DNA of 64,000 nucleotides from Saltatorellus ferox. Its GTDB lineage: Bacteria > Planctomycetota > UBA1135 > GCA-002686595. The notes under the pieces are model-generated. The model was not told the origin of the DNA. It did no database searches and worked only from the letters and a program-made list of their open reading frames with translations. Position 1 is the first letter of the stretch. Each line of letters opens with the position of its first letter. The position numbers were made by a program, and so were the translations under genes. Below, piece after piece: positions 34,117 to 43,263 of the stretch. The DNA is taken from assembly GCA_007751475.1 (NCBI GenBank), contig CP036434.1, positions 2,542,001-2,606,000 on the forward strand, written 5' to 3'.

Positions 34117-34398
34117 CGCCTCACGAGGAAGAGCCCCCGAGAAGGGGCGGCAGGGTCCCGCGAAGGCGAAACCTCACATCCTTTCCCATTCTTAAGGGAG
34201 CGATTCTTGACGCGGCCAGGGCTGAGTCTACGCTTGTCGGCTCCAATCTCGCGCGGGAGGACTGGCAGCCCAGTCTCCCGGGTCCGGGCTATTGCCTCGG
34301 ATTCCTCAGCGCCTGATCCATGATTTTCGCCGCAGCTCGATGGTTCGAGTGACGCGGCGCTGACCGCCGAGCGCCCGAGCGCGCTCTCACGAGTTCCG
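34117..34398. promoter_or_regulatory. Upstream region of fusA with candidate promoter
   Basis: A 280-base gap. TTGACG at 34207-34212 and TACGCT at 34229-34234, 16 bases apart, form the best sigma-70-like pair in the window and could drive fusA from about 160 bases upstream. A small GCCCC/GGGGC hairpin at 34133-34148 lacks a T-tract. No gene is visible. Confidence 0.4.
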
Positions 34399-36513
34399 AT
34401 GAGCACCACAGTGGAGAAAAAAGACGTCTCCCCGCGAGTCTTCGCGGCCAAGAAAAACGATCCCCTGCTGAAGCGCAACATCGGGATCATGGCACACATC
34501 GATGCCGGAAAGACCACCGTCACCGAGCGGATCCTGTTCCTGACGGGTCTCGTCCACAAGATGGGCGAGGTTCACGACGGCGGCGCCACGATGGACTACC
34601 TCGAGGAGGAGCAGAAGCGCGGCATCACGATCCAGTCGGCCGCGACGACTTGCTCGTGGAACAACCACGTCATCAACATCATCGATACGCCGGGCCACGT
34701 GGACTTCACCGTCGAGGTGGAGCGCTCGCTCCGCGTTCTCGACGGCGCCGTCGCCGTGTTCGACGGCAAGCAGGGTGTCGAGGCGCAGTCGGAGACGGTC
34801 TGGCGCCAGGCCGACCGCTACGGCGTGCCGCGTATTTGCTTCATCAACAAGATGGACAAGATCGGCGCGAACTTCGAGTTCTCCGTCGGCACCATCCGCG
34901 ACCGCCTCGGCGCCAACCCGATTCCGATCCAGCTCCCGATCGGCGCAGAGAAGGATTTCGTCGGTTTCGTCGACCTGATCCGCATGAAGTACATCGAGTT
35001 CATCGATCCTTCGAACGACGCGGGTAAGACCTACCTCGAAGGCCCGGTGCCGGAAGAGCACATGGACGCGGCTCTCGAAGCGCGCGGCAAGATGATCGAA
35101 GCCGCCGCGGAAGGCAGCGACGAGCTCATGAACAAGTTCTTCGAGGGTGAAGAGCTCACCGAAGAGGAGATCATCAAGGGCCTGCGCCTTTCGTGCATCG
35201 CCATGAAGTGCGTTCCGGTCCTTGCGGGCTCCGCGCTCAAGGACAAGGGCGTGCGCTTCGTCCTCGACGCCGCGATCGACTTCCTTCCTGCCCCGATCGA
35301 GGCCGGCGACATCAAGGGAACGCTCCCCTACAAGGAGGAGCAGATCACCCGCAAGCCGGTCACGGACGAGCACGTCTCGCTGATGGCGTTCAAGACGATC
35401 GCCGAGCCCACGGGCGACATGACGTTCATCCGCGTCTACTCCGGCGTGCTGGAGAAGGGCGCCAAGCTCCTGAACCCGCGCACCGGCAAGACCGAGCGGA
35501 TCGGCCGCCTCGTGCGGGTACATGCCAACAAGCGTGAGGCCGTCGAGTCCGTGCCCGCCGGCGACATCGCCGCCGTCATCGGTCTCAAGAACACGGTGAC
35601 CGGAGATACGCTCTGCGACGAGGACAACCCGATCGTGCTGATGAAGATGACCTTCCCGGAGTCGGTCATCTCGATGTCGCTGGAGCCGGAAAGTGCTGGC
35701 GACCGTGACAAGCTCTCGGAGATCATCGGCCGGATGATGCGCGAGGACCCGACCTTCAAGGCGTTCACCAACGAGGCGACGGGCGACCTGATCATCTCAG
35801 GGATGGGCGAGCTTCACCTGGAGATCATGGTGGGCCGCATCATCAAGGACCACAAGTGCAACGTGCGCACCGGTCGTCCGAAGGTGGCGTTCAAGCAGCG
35901 GATCAAGAAGCAGGTCGACCTCGAGGCACGTCACGTGCGTCAGTCGGGTGGTTCGGGTCAGTACGCCGTCATCAACGTCGTCATCGAGTACGACGAGAGC
36001 GTCAACGGCTTCGAGTTCGTCGACGGCGTCAAGGGTGGCTCCGTTCCGCGCGAGTACATCCCGAGCGTCGAGGCGGGTCTCCGCGAGTCGTTCCTCACCG
36101 GCGGCAACACCGGCATCCCGTTCGTGTCGACGAAGGCTCGCCTGTACGACGGCAAGAGCCACGACGTCGACTCCAGCGAGATGGCGTTCCGCGCGGCGGC
36201 CAACCTGGCCTTCCGTCAGTCGATCGAGGACAACACCGTTCTTCTCGAGCCGATCATGAAGGTCGAGGTCTCGGTGCCCGAGGAGTTCGTCGGCTCGGTC
36301 GTCGGCGACCTCAACTCGCGCCGCGGTGAGATCGCGGAGATCGAGAACCAGGGCGACATGCGCCTCGTGAAGGCCATCGTGCCGATCGCGGAGATGTTCG
36401 CGTACAGCTCGGCGCTCCGGGGCTCGACCCAGGGCCGTGGCCAGTTCTCGATGGAACTCGCCATGTACCGCGACGTTCCGGCGGGCATCGCTGCCAAGCT
36501 GATGGCGAACTGA
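34399..36513 (+). CDS. fusA: Translation elongation factor G
   Basis: A 704-aa GTPase that translocates tRNA and mRNA on the ribosome. The G domain carries the P-loop AHIDAGKTT (32-40), RGITI switch I, DTPGHVDF (G3) and NKMD (G4). The following domains include [12 protein letters not shown] and the domain IV segment [18 protein letters not shown], ending with the typical domain [18 protein letters not shown]. Length and motif spacing fit the family. No rpsL, rpsG or tuf gene lies nearby, so it is outside the usual str operon. A strong terminator follows 35 bases after the stop. Confidence 0.95.
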   Translation: MSTTVEKKDVSPRVFAAKKNDPLLKRNIGIMAHIDAGKTTVTERILFLTGLVHKMGEVHDGGATMDYLEEEQKRGITIQSAATTCSWNNHVINIIDTPGHVDFTVEVERSLRVLDGAVAVFDGKQGVEAQSETVWRQADRYGVPRICFINKMDKIGANFEFSVGTIRDRLGANPIPIQLPIGAEKDFVGFVDLIRMKYIEFIDPSNDAGKTYLEGPVPEEHMDAALEARGKMIEAAAEGSDELMNKFFEGEELTEEEIIKGLRLSCIAMKCVPVLAGSALKDKGVRFVLDAAIDFLPAPIEAGDIKGTLPYKEEQITRKPVTDEHVSLMAFKTIAEPTGDMTFIRVYSGVLEKGAKLLNPRTGKTERIGRLVRVHANKREAVESVPAGDIAAVIGLKNTVTGDTLCDEDNPIVLMKMTFPESVISMSLEPESAGDRDKLSEIIGRMMREDPTFKAFTNEATGDLIISGMGELHLEIMVGRIIKDHKCNVRTGRPKVAFKQRIKKQVDLEARHVRQSGGSGQYAVINVVIEYDESVNGFEFVDGVKGGSVPREYIPSVEAGLRESFLTGGNTGIPFVSTKARLYDGKSHDVDSSEMAFRAAANLAFRQSIEDNTVLLEPIMKVEVSVPEEFVGSVVGDLNSRRGEIAEIENQGDMRLVKAIVPIAEMFAYSSALRGSTQGRGQFSMELAMYRDVPAGIAAKLMAN

Positions 36514-36548
36514 TCGGCGAAAGCCGATCCGGCTGCTGCTGAGCGCAA

Positions 36549-36585
36549 GGGGCGCCGCGACGAGAGTCGCGGCGCCCCCTTTTTT
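36549..36585 (+). terminator. Rho-independent terminator of fusA
   Basis: A perfect 13-bp stem (36549-36561 with 36566-36578, GGGGCGCCGCGAC/GTCGCGGCGCCCC), a four-base GAGA loop and a T run from 36580 make a classic intrinsic terminator. Confidence 0.9.
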
Positions 36586-36643
36586 GTTCGCAGGACCTTT
36601 TGTTCGCAGGGCCCTTTGTTCGCAGGGCTTTTTGTTCGCGGGG
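36582..36643 (+). repeat. Four tandem copies of a 16-nt TTTGTTCGCAGG unit
   Basis: Immediately after the fusA terminator, a unit of about 16 bases with core TTTGTTCGCAGGGC is repeated four times with small changes (the copies begin near 36582, 36598, 36614 and 36629; the last reads GCGGGG). It is not coding. The rest of the gap to the FG-GAP gene (36644-36858) shows no recognisable gene or promoter. Confidence 0.7.
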
Positions 36644-36858
36644 CGGCTAAATGCCACGGCCGCCATCGATGGCGGCCTGAAATCGCCAAGAGGAGGCCGC
36701 TCCCTCCACGGATACGGCCACTGACTCCAGATGGACCGAAAGGCGAGGCGGCGTGGAAACAGGCCACGCAAGGAGAGGTACCTACCGGGTCGCCGTGTGG
36801 AGCACTCCGTTTCGGACGCGACCCCATGCACTCGCAACTTTCCCAACCCTGATCCGTC

Positions 36859-39549
36859 ATGAAGAATCGCACTCCTTTCCAGCTACTGATGGGCTCCGTC
36901 GCAGGCGCACTGCCTGTGGCGGCCTTCCCGCAGATCAGCACACAATCCCAGGCCGTCTACGTCGAAGTGGCGCCTTTCACCGTTCTTGACCACGACGGAG
37001 ACGGCGTCGATGAGTTGCTGGCCATCCCGGGTGGTGGGTCGGGCGTGAATGCCTACACCGTCGCGCCCGATGGATCGCTTGTCTTCGAGAAGCGTCTGAT
37101 CGACGTGGCCGATGACGTGCGGGAACTTGCCCTCGCCGATATGGATGGTGACGGTCTCGCCGACCTGGTGGGCGTGAGAGAGTCTCCGAACGGCGTGGTC
37201 AGCCTCGTGGTCGCCTACGATCGAGGGGGCACCCGGTTCGAGAACGCCCAGAGTGTGGTCCAGGCTGTCCGCGACCTGGACGGGCTCACGACGACTGATT
37301 TCGATCAGGACGGCGACATGGACATCGTCCTCTATCCTGCGTCGGTCGATCTGGCCGCTTCCTCCTTCGGCGGCGGCACGATCGTGGTGGCGCTGAATCG
37401 GGGGGGCGGCGCGTTCGATCACCCCGTCGATGTACAGTCGTTCGCCGAGCCCCTTCGCTCGGCTGCGCCCGTCGATCTCGGGCAGAACGGCGACCTCGAC
37501 TTCGTGGCGCTTCGGAACGGCTCCGGCACCCTGGTGGTGGCCCGGCGCCAGGGCGGCGTGCTGCAGATCCAAGCCGTCGGAACTTCGCCCATGAGCTACC
37601 AGGACCTCGCCGTTGGCGATGTGGACGGCAACGGGTTCTCGGACGTCGTGGCCTTCCGCCAGGCGGCGCCGGGAGCGCCAGCAGATCTCGACTTCTACCG
37701 CGGCAACGCGGGGGGCGGCTTCGATCCCCGGGTAACAGTGCTCGCGGGCGCCATCGGGCTCGCGCCGGACGTGTCGCTGCTGGACATCGATGGTGACGGT
37801 GATCTGGACCTGGCCGTGGCCAGCGTGGGAGCGACACCGGACGCCACCGCTGGCGTGAGAGTGCTGGCAGGCAACGGCCTGGGCGGTTTCTCGATGAGCG
37901 GTGAGTTCGGCCTGGTCGATGGCTCGTTGAGCGGGCGCAGTCGCGTCGGCGACTTCGACGGCGACGGCCGCGGCGACCTCCTGGGTCGTGTCGAGATCGA
38001 GGCCCTGGTTGCAGACAGCTTCGGCGTGATCCGCCTCGGTGAAGCAGGGCCTGCTCTCGGAGGCGCGATCGAGGTCGGCCGTTTCGAAGTTGGCACGGAC
38101 GTCTTGGCCGGAGACATCGACGGCGACGGCATTCAGGACCTGTTGAACCAGGCGCGAGGGGAGGTCTTCTGGTTCCGCGGCGCGCCCGGCGAACTCGAGG
38201 CTCCCGCTTCGGTCGGTCTGGCGGAGGAGGTCGTGCTCGTGGCGAACTTCGATGGTGATGCGGCGGACGAGATTCTGGTTCGGACGGCGACGGGGTTCGG
38301 GCTGATCGACAGCCTCGGCGTTGGCCTGTTCTCATCGGTGCTTCCGCTCGATCTCGGGTCGACAACCCCGGCTAGAGGGATTCTTCCTTCCGATATCGAC
38401 GGAGACGGAGACCTCGACCTCCTGGTCGTCCCGGCAGGTGGGACCGGACTCGCTTCGATCACCAACCTGGGCGGACTTCAGTTCGGTGCTCAAGTTCCTG
38501 TTCCTCTTGCAGGAGGTCAGGGGGGTAGCTTCTTCCAGGTCGGAGACTTCAATGGCGATGGCGTGGTGGACCTGCATACGCTGATCTTCGGAGTTCCGTT
38601 CTTCACGTCCTTCAGCCAGGGGTGGTACGAGGGGCTCGGCGGCGGTCAGTTCGGTCCCCAGCAGTTCGTGGGGATCTCGAGCACGAATCGGGTCATCCTC
38701 GACCTCGACGGAGACGGTTTCGACGACGTGGTCTGGGCGGGGTCCGACCAGCCGCCCGGGATCTATCTCGCGACCGGCGGCCCGATCGGGACGCTTCCCA
38801 CGGACGGTGATCTGCTCGTGGCCACGCAAGGAGGCCAGTTTCCGCTCGGTTCCATGGACTTCAACGGCGACGGGCTCGGGGACCTTCTCACCTACCGCAG
38901 CAACGGGCAGGTCTTCGGGTATCCGCGACTCGCTGGCAGCGGGCTTGCTTTCGGCATGACCGGGATCCAGCTGGCGCCTGCACTGACCAACGCGTCGGGT
39001 TCGCCCGTCTCCGGTGCGAGCGTCCTGCTCACCGATCTCCGGGGTGATGGCGATCTCGACCTGGTCGTCAGTTCCTCCGAGGCAGGGATCTTCTGGTACG
39101 AGGGCGGGAACCTCGATTCGGTCGGCACGACTTTCTGTGGTCCAGGCATCGCGAACAGTACCGGCGTGGCCGGGCAGATCATGGCGATGGGCACGGACTG
39201 GGTCGCCGCGAACGACATCACGTTGAGCGCCACGAACCTTCCACCCCTCGCCTTCGGGTTCTTCATCACGAGCCAGACCCAAAGCCCCGCAACGCCGGTC
39301 ATCGGCTCCGCTGGCCGCATCTGCCTCGGCGGCTCGGTCGGGCGCTACGTTGGCCCAGGGCAGGTGCAGCAGAGCGGCACGAATGGTTCCTTCCAGCTCG
39401 CCATCGACTTGACGGCGATCCCGACGCCGCTCGGATTCGTGTCGGCGATGCCTGGATCGAGCTGGAGCTTCCAGGCATGGCACCGTGATAGCTCGATCGT
39501 CGGCCCGCTGTCGAACTTCACCGACGGGCTGGAGATCATGTTCCAGTAG
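36859..39549 (+). CDS. Secreted FG-GAP/VCBS repeat protein with lineage-specific C-terminal domain
   Basis: An 896-aa exported protein. A signal peptide (about 1-24) is followed by many FG-GAP/VCBS-type repeats, each with a calcium-binding DxDGDGxxD motif (LDHDGDGVDELL, ADMDGDGLADLVG, DFDQDGDMDIVLY, LDIDGDGDLDLA and more), forming a propeller-like or linear surface structure. The last 139 residues (DNA 39130-39549) match the end of the secreted protein at 9090-11108: IANSTG, AFGFFITS, AIPTP, AWHRD and LSNFTDG in the same order. Such a shared end is typical of sorting or anchoring domains. No catalytic function is visible. Confidence 0.85.
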   Translation: MKNRTPFQLLMGSVAGALPVAAFPQISTQSQAVYVEVAPFTVLDHDGDGVDELLAIPGGGSGVNAYTVAPDGSLVFEKRLIDVADDVRELALADMDGDGLADLVGVRESPNGVVSLVVAYDRGGTRFENAQSVVQAVRDLDGLTTTDFDQDGDMDIVLYPASVDLAASSFGGGTIVVALNRGGGAFDHPVDVQSFAEPLRSAAPVDLGQNGDLDFVALRNGSGTLVVARRQGGVLQIQAVGTSPMSYQDLAVGDVDGNGFSDVVAFRQAAPGAPADLDFYRGNAGGGFDPRVTVLAGAIGLAPDVSLLDIDGDGDLDLAVASVGATPDATAGVRVLAGNGLGGFSMSGEFGLVDGSLSGRSRVGDFDGDGRGDLLGRVEIEALVADSFGVIRLGEAGPALGGAIEVGRFEVGTDVLAGDIDGDGIQDLLNQARGEVFWFRGAPGELEAPASVGLAEEVVLVANFDGDAADEILVRTATGFGLIDSLGVGLFSSVLPLDLGSTTPARGILPSDIDGDGDLDLLVVPAGGTGLASITNLGGLQFGAQVPVPLAGGQGGSFFQVGDFNGDGVVDLHTLIFGVPFFTSFSQGWYEGLGGGQFGPQQFVGISSTNRVILDLDGDGFDDVVWAGSDQPPGIYLATGGPIGTLPTDGDLLVATQGGQFPLGSMDFNGDGLGDLLTYRSNGQVFGYPRLAGSGLAFGMTGIQLAPALTNASGSPVSGASVLLTDLRGDGDLDLVVSSSEAGIFWYEGGNLDSVGTTFCGPGIANSTGVAGQIMAMGTDWVAANDITLSATNLPPLAFGFFITSQTQSPATPVIGSAGRICLGGSVGRYVGPGQVQQSGTNGSFQLAIDLTAIPTPLGFVSAMPGSSWSFQAWHRDSSIVGPLSNFTDGLEIMFQ

Positions 39550-39849
39550 AGCGCCCCGGTGAGTTCGGACGTGCACGCAGAGCCGCGCCAGGTAGGCGCG
39601 GCTCCGCTATCCCGCCCGAACGCCAAAAAAAGACGCATCCGCGTCGGCCCCTGTCGGGAGAGTGAGAACCACGAAGCCTCCGAGGCGGCACCTCCAGCCG
39701 GAACAAACGGACCAGGTACGAACGTACCGGAACAAACGGACCAGGTACGAACGTGTCGGAACAAACGGACCAGGTGCGGACGTGTCGGGTCAGGAGCGGG
39801 TCGTTCTGGACCGTGGCCGAATGGGTCTCGCGGAGGCATCATCCTGTCC
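39550..39849. repeat. Three tandem 29-nt repeats (ACAAACGGACCAGG family) in an intergenic gap
   Basis: Units 39698-39726, 39727-39755 and 39756-39784 are near-identical 29-mers abutting without spacers, with core GAACAAACGGACCAGGTACG. The junctions form short inverted repeats (GGTAC-GAAC-GTACC), so each could make a small hairpin. A fourth copy lies at 43077-43105. The rest of the gap (39550-39697 and 39785-39849) shows no recognisable gene. Confidence 0.75.
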
Positions 39850-40212
39850 ATGCCACAAACAGTCTCCCTGGCAGGGATCGCCCCCATCGCCTTGCTGTTC
39901 GCATCGAACGTTTTCATGACCTTCGCCTGGTACGGTCATCTGAAGCATCCGGGGCGGACGCTCTGGACGGTCGTGCTGGCCAGCTGGGGCATTGCGTTCT
40001 TCGAGTACTGCTTGGCGGTTCCGGCGAACCGGATCGGTCGAGCGGTCTGGTCGACGGCCGAACTGAAGACGATCCAGGAGGTGATCACCCTGACCGTATT
40101 CGCAGGCTTCTCGGTGCTCTACCTGGACGAGGCACTGACCTGGAATCACCTCGTCGGCTTCGCGTTGATCGCAGCGGGAGCCTTCTTCGTGATCGTCGGT
40201 CCGATCCGATGA
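39850..40212 (+). CDS. DUF486/DMT-like small membrane protein
   Basis: A 120-aa membrane protein with about four helices, matching the DUF486 family (small EamA/DMT-superfamily relatives): LFASNVFMTFAWYGHLKH, then TVVLASWGIAFFEYCLAVPANRIG, TIQEVITLTVFAGFSVLYL and HLVGFALIAAGAFFVIVG. Substrate unknown. The start at 39850 was chosen because homology begins there; the longer frame upstream runs through the tandem repeats. Its TGA overlaps the next ATG as ATGA, so the two are translationally coupled. Confidence 0.85.
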   Translation: MPQTVSLAGIAPIALLFASNVFMTFAWYGHLKHPGRTLWTVVLASWGIAFFEYCLAVPANRIGRAVWSTAELKTIQEVITLTVFAGFSVLYLDEALTWNHLVGFALIAAGAFFVIVGPIR

Positions 40213-42971
40213 AGGTGTTGCTCTTGGTCGTTTTCGTCCTTCTTGCGGGGGCTGGTGGCGTCTGGCTTCTCCGTGCCACACCGCTGGAGATGCATGGCCG
40301 GGATCACGCACAGGAAGTCACGCCGTCCGCCGGTACGCCGATGAATGCAGCTGTCCCGGTCGAGGCGGAGATTTCTCCGGCTTCGACTGCCATTCGAACG
40401 GCGGCAACGGCGGAAGGTTCCGAAGCGCAGCGCACGACCGTCGAGTCCGAGTTCGTGGCGCAGGCTCCTGACCCGAGCCATCCCGTGCAGGGAAGGGTGC
40501 TGGACGAAGGGGGTGGCCCGGTGCCGGACGCCACGATCTGGGTGACCCAGGGGAACAGCTCGCGTCTGGGCTTCAAGGAAACCGCGGCACGCTCGGATTC
40601 CGAAGGGCGGTTCAGCCTCGTCGCGCCTCGATTTCGCGTGTTCGGTCTCCTCGCCGTTGCCGAGCATCGCGGTGGGGCCGTCGGCGGGACCTTCACCTTG
40701 CTGGAGCGCGAGGGGCTCGACGTGGTGCTGCGCTTTCGCTCCGAGCCTCGCGTCGGCGGGCGGGTGATCTTGGACGGCGCGCCTCCGGGGGGACGTGTGG
40801 CCGGGGACGTGGCCATCGATCTTTACGGAACGCTCCTTGGAGAGCAATTCGTGGAGCCAGACTCGGAGGTCCGCGACCGCGCCGAGGGCTTCGCTCGACT
40901 CGGAGGGACGCGAGTGGACGCCGACGGGCGCTTCTCCTTCGAGGGCGTGGTCGGGAAGAGCCTACGCCTCCGGGCCACCGGGAAGGATCACGAGGGGACG
41001 ACCTGGATCGGCTTCGCCGAACACGTCGTCGTCGCATCCGAGGACGTTCTGATCCGGCTTCGGCCCGCAGGTTCCGTGGCGCTGGTCGTCACGGATGACC
41101 GCGGCTTGCCGGTGGAGGACTTTCGCGTTCAGGCCACACCTCTCTTCGAATCCGGTCCGAGCCAGTGGGACCCCGAGGAGAAACTGCAGCCTTTCACCTC
41201 GAGCGGTGGCGCCGCCACCATGGAAGAGCTGTTCGCCGGAAGATGGCGACTTCGCGTCCACGCGGAGGGGCACTGCAGGGTGTCCGGCGCGGAGTGGCCC
41301 GTGGTCCACGTGCCCTCGGCGGATCCTCTGTTCCTTCGCCTCGCGCGGCTTGCGTCTCTCGCGGGGTCCGTGCGGGCGGCGGATGGATCCGCCTCGGCAG
41401 GAGTTCCGGTCAGCCTTTGGCAGGCCGGGCAGAGGTCCGACCGACCGCGAGCCAAGACCACCACGGACCGCGAGGGACGATTCTCGTTCGAAGGACTCGA
41501 TCCGGGGTCGATCTACTCGATCCAGCTGAATGAGGCGACGGCGCGAGCGAGGAGCGACGTGGCGCTACGGCCAGGTGAGCGGAACGAGCTGGCGCCTCTC
41601 ACCTTGGAAGGCGGCGGCGATCTTCGCGTCACGGTCTTCGATGCAGCGGGCGAGCGGTGGGCGAAGCGCCCGGTGCTCATTATCCGCCGGAGCGGAGGTT
41701 CCTCACGCCCCACTCCGGAGCAGCACACGGACGACGAGGGGGAACTGCTCCTGTCGCAGGTGCCGCCTGGCCGCGTGCTCGTGCTGGCATCGGGAAAGAA
41801 CAGGGTGGCCGTCACCGGGAGCCCGGAGGACGCGGAGCTGATGCGTGCGGAGCTGGACGTTGTCGCCGGCCGAACCGAGGAGGTCGAGCTGCACGCGGTG
41901 ACGCTGGCGGAGATCCGGTTTCGGGGAACGGTGCGGGTCGACGGAGAGCTGGCCCCTGGTCGCGGGGTCTCGTTCCTCCGCGACGGCGCGATGAGGATCG
42001 AAAGCGGCTCGGGGCATCGCACGGACTCGGGCGGGGCGTACTCGGCCTCGGTTCCAATGCCGGGGCTCTACCGCTGGACCGTGGCCGGCGAGACGCCGCG
42101 CGAGCCGGCTGTCGGAACCGGGCTGGTGGAGATCACAGGGGAGACCCGCGAAGGGGTGGATCTGGAGGTTCGGACCGGCTCGCTCGAGATCTCCAGCGCC
42201 AGCCCGAGCCCGAGTCCTAGTCCCGGCGCGACGGATTGGACGGTGATGGTCACGCCGCGGTGCGGCGCTCTGGCTGGCGATCAGTTCCTTCTGGCGCGCG
42301 CATCGGCGGCGGGATGGAGCCTGGACCGCCTTCGCCCCGGTCCCTATCGAATCCGCGCCATCCAGGCTCCGGACAAGGTCATCGTGGCGTCCCAGGAGAT
42401 CGAGATCGAAGAGAGCGTCGTCACGCGAGTCGCGCTCGAACCGATGGAGCTCACCGCGATCGAACTCGATCTCGGCGCTCTTCTGTCGGCGGAGAGCGAC
42501 GTTCCCAACCGGCTCTCTCTCGCCGTGTGGGGCGAAGGGCCGGAGCTCCTCTCGGAGATTCCGCTGCGTCCACAAAGCGGGTCCGCGCGCATCCAGCTTC
42601 CCCTCGGGGCGTCGTACCTCGCCGTGGCGGCTGGCGAACGATTGGCGACGTGCGAGCTCGGACCACACCCCTGGCCGGAGCGGGTCGAGCTGGTCGCCAC
42701 GGAAGGAGGCCGTATAGAGATCCAGCTCCCCAGGGCCGGCTTGACCGATCCCGGGTCGATCTCGAGCTTGCTGGATTCGAGCGGACGGAACTGGGCCCAC
42801 ACCCCGTCGGGCATCACCCAGCCATGGCCGTGGATGGCCGAGCCAGCGGTGGTGGGCCGCTGGACGTCCCCGCCTTTGCCGCCCGGCGACTACACGCTGG
42901 AAGCGGAGGGGCTGCCCCGGCGCATCCGCGTGCGAGCCCGCGAATGGGCGCAGGTGGAAACGGGTCGATAG
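40209..42971 (+). CDS. Membrane-anchored carboxypeptidase-regulatory-like repeat protein
   Basis: A 920-aa protein that begins with a membrane helix (LLLVVFVLLAGAGGVWLL, about 3-20) followed by extracytoplasmic Ig-like repeats of the carboxypeptidase-regulatory type: QGRVLDEGGGPVPDATIWV, VGGRVILDGAPPGGRV, AGSVRAADGSASAGVPVSLW, TTDREGRFSFEGLDPGS. This is the same architecture as the sigma fusions at 13807 and 44300 without the sigma domain. It may be a receptor-like surface protein or a derivative of that family. Its ATG overlaps the DUF486 stop. The 29-nt repeat family lies on both sides of the two-gene unit. Confidence 0.75.
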   Translation: MKVLLLVVFVLLAGAGGVWLLRATPLEMHGRDHAQEVTPSAGTPMNAAVPVEAEISPASTAIRTAATAEGSEAQRTTVESEFVAQAPDPSHPVQGRVLDEGGGPVPDATIWVTQGNSSRLGFKETAARSDSEGRFSLVAPRFRVFGLLAVAEHRGGAVGGTFTLLEREGLDVVLRFRSEPRVGGRVILDGAPPGGRVAGDVAIDLYGTLLGEQFVEPDSEVRDRAEGFARLGGTRVDADGRFSFEGVVGKSLRLRATGKDHEGTTWIGFAEHVVVASEDVLIRLRPAGSVALVVTDDRGLPVEDFRVQATPLFESGPSQWDPEEKLQPFTSSGGAATMEELFAGRWRLRVHAEGHCRVSGAEWPVVHVPSADPLFLRLARLASLAGSVRAADGSASAGVPVSLWQAGQRSDRPRAKTTTDREGRFSFEGLDPGSIYSIQLNEATARARSDVALRPGERNELAPLTLEGGGDLRVTVFDAAGERWAKRPVLIIRRSGGSSRPTPEQHTDDEGELLLSQVPPGRVLVLASGKNRVAVTGSPEDAELMRAELDVVAGRTEEVELHAVTLAEIRFRGTVRVDGELAPGRGVSFLRDGAMRIESGSGHRTDSGGAYSASVPMPGLYRWTVAGETPREPAVGTGLVEITGETREGVDLEVRTGSLEISSASPSPSPSPGATDWTVMVTPRCGALAGDQFLLARASAAGWSLDRLRPGPYRIRAIQAPDKVIVASQEIEIEESVVTRVALEPMELTAIELDLGALLSAESDVPNRLSLAVWGEGPELLSEIPLRPQSGSARIQLPLGASYLAVAAGERLATCELGPHPWPERVELVATEGGRIEIQLPRAGLTDPGSISSLLDSSGRNWAHTPSGITQPWPWMAEPAVVGRWTSPPLPPGDYTLEAEGLPRRIRVRAREWAQVETGR

Positions 42972-43076
42972 GTCAACCGCCGCCCCTTCGTTCTCACGAT
43001 GCACCTTCCAGATCGACTGGTTGACGAGCGGGTGTCCGACAGGCGTCTGGACCCCACCAATCGCACCGTGCTTTAG

Positions 43077-43119
43077 CCGACACAAACGGACCAGGTACAA
43101 ACGTTTCGCTACCAACGTG
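43077..43119 (+). repeat. Dispersed copy of the 29-nt repeat plus a partial copy
   Basis: Bases 43077-43105 match the 29-mer at 39698-39784 (core ACAAACGGACCAGG, then TACAAACGT), and 43106-43119 resemble the end of another copy (ACCAACGTG). It lies about 105 bases after the receptor-like gene, so the repeat family borders the DUF486/receptor unit on both sides. Confidence 0.7.
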
Positions 43120-43263
43120 TCGCGAAGTCGTTTCCCATCCGAGCTCTACTCGCTTCAGCAGATGCCAGCTGGCTTCGAATTCGTCCGGTGGCTGGCGGCG
43201 GCTTCTTTCTGTCCAGCGGCGACGTCGCGGCGCACGACCACAGCTTGTCGATACCATGGCAGG

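Noticed and set aside
34133..34148. Terminator after the HMG-CoA reductase gene
   Set aside because: The five-pair GCCCC/GGGGC hairpin is weak and lacks a T-tract.
39698..39784. CRISPR array
   Set aside because: The 29-nt repeats abut with no spacers between them, only three copies are adjacent, and no cas genes are present.
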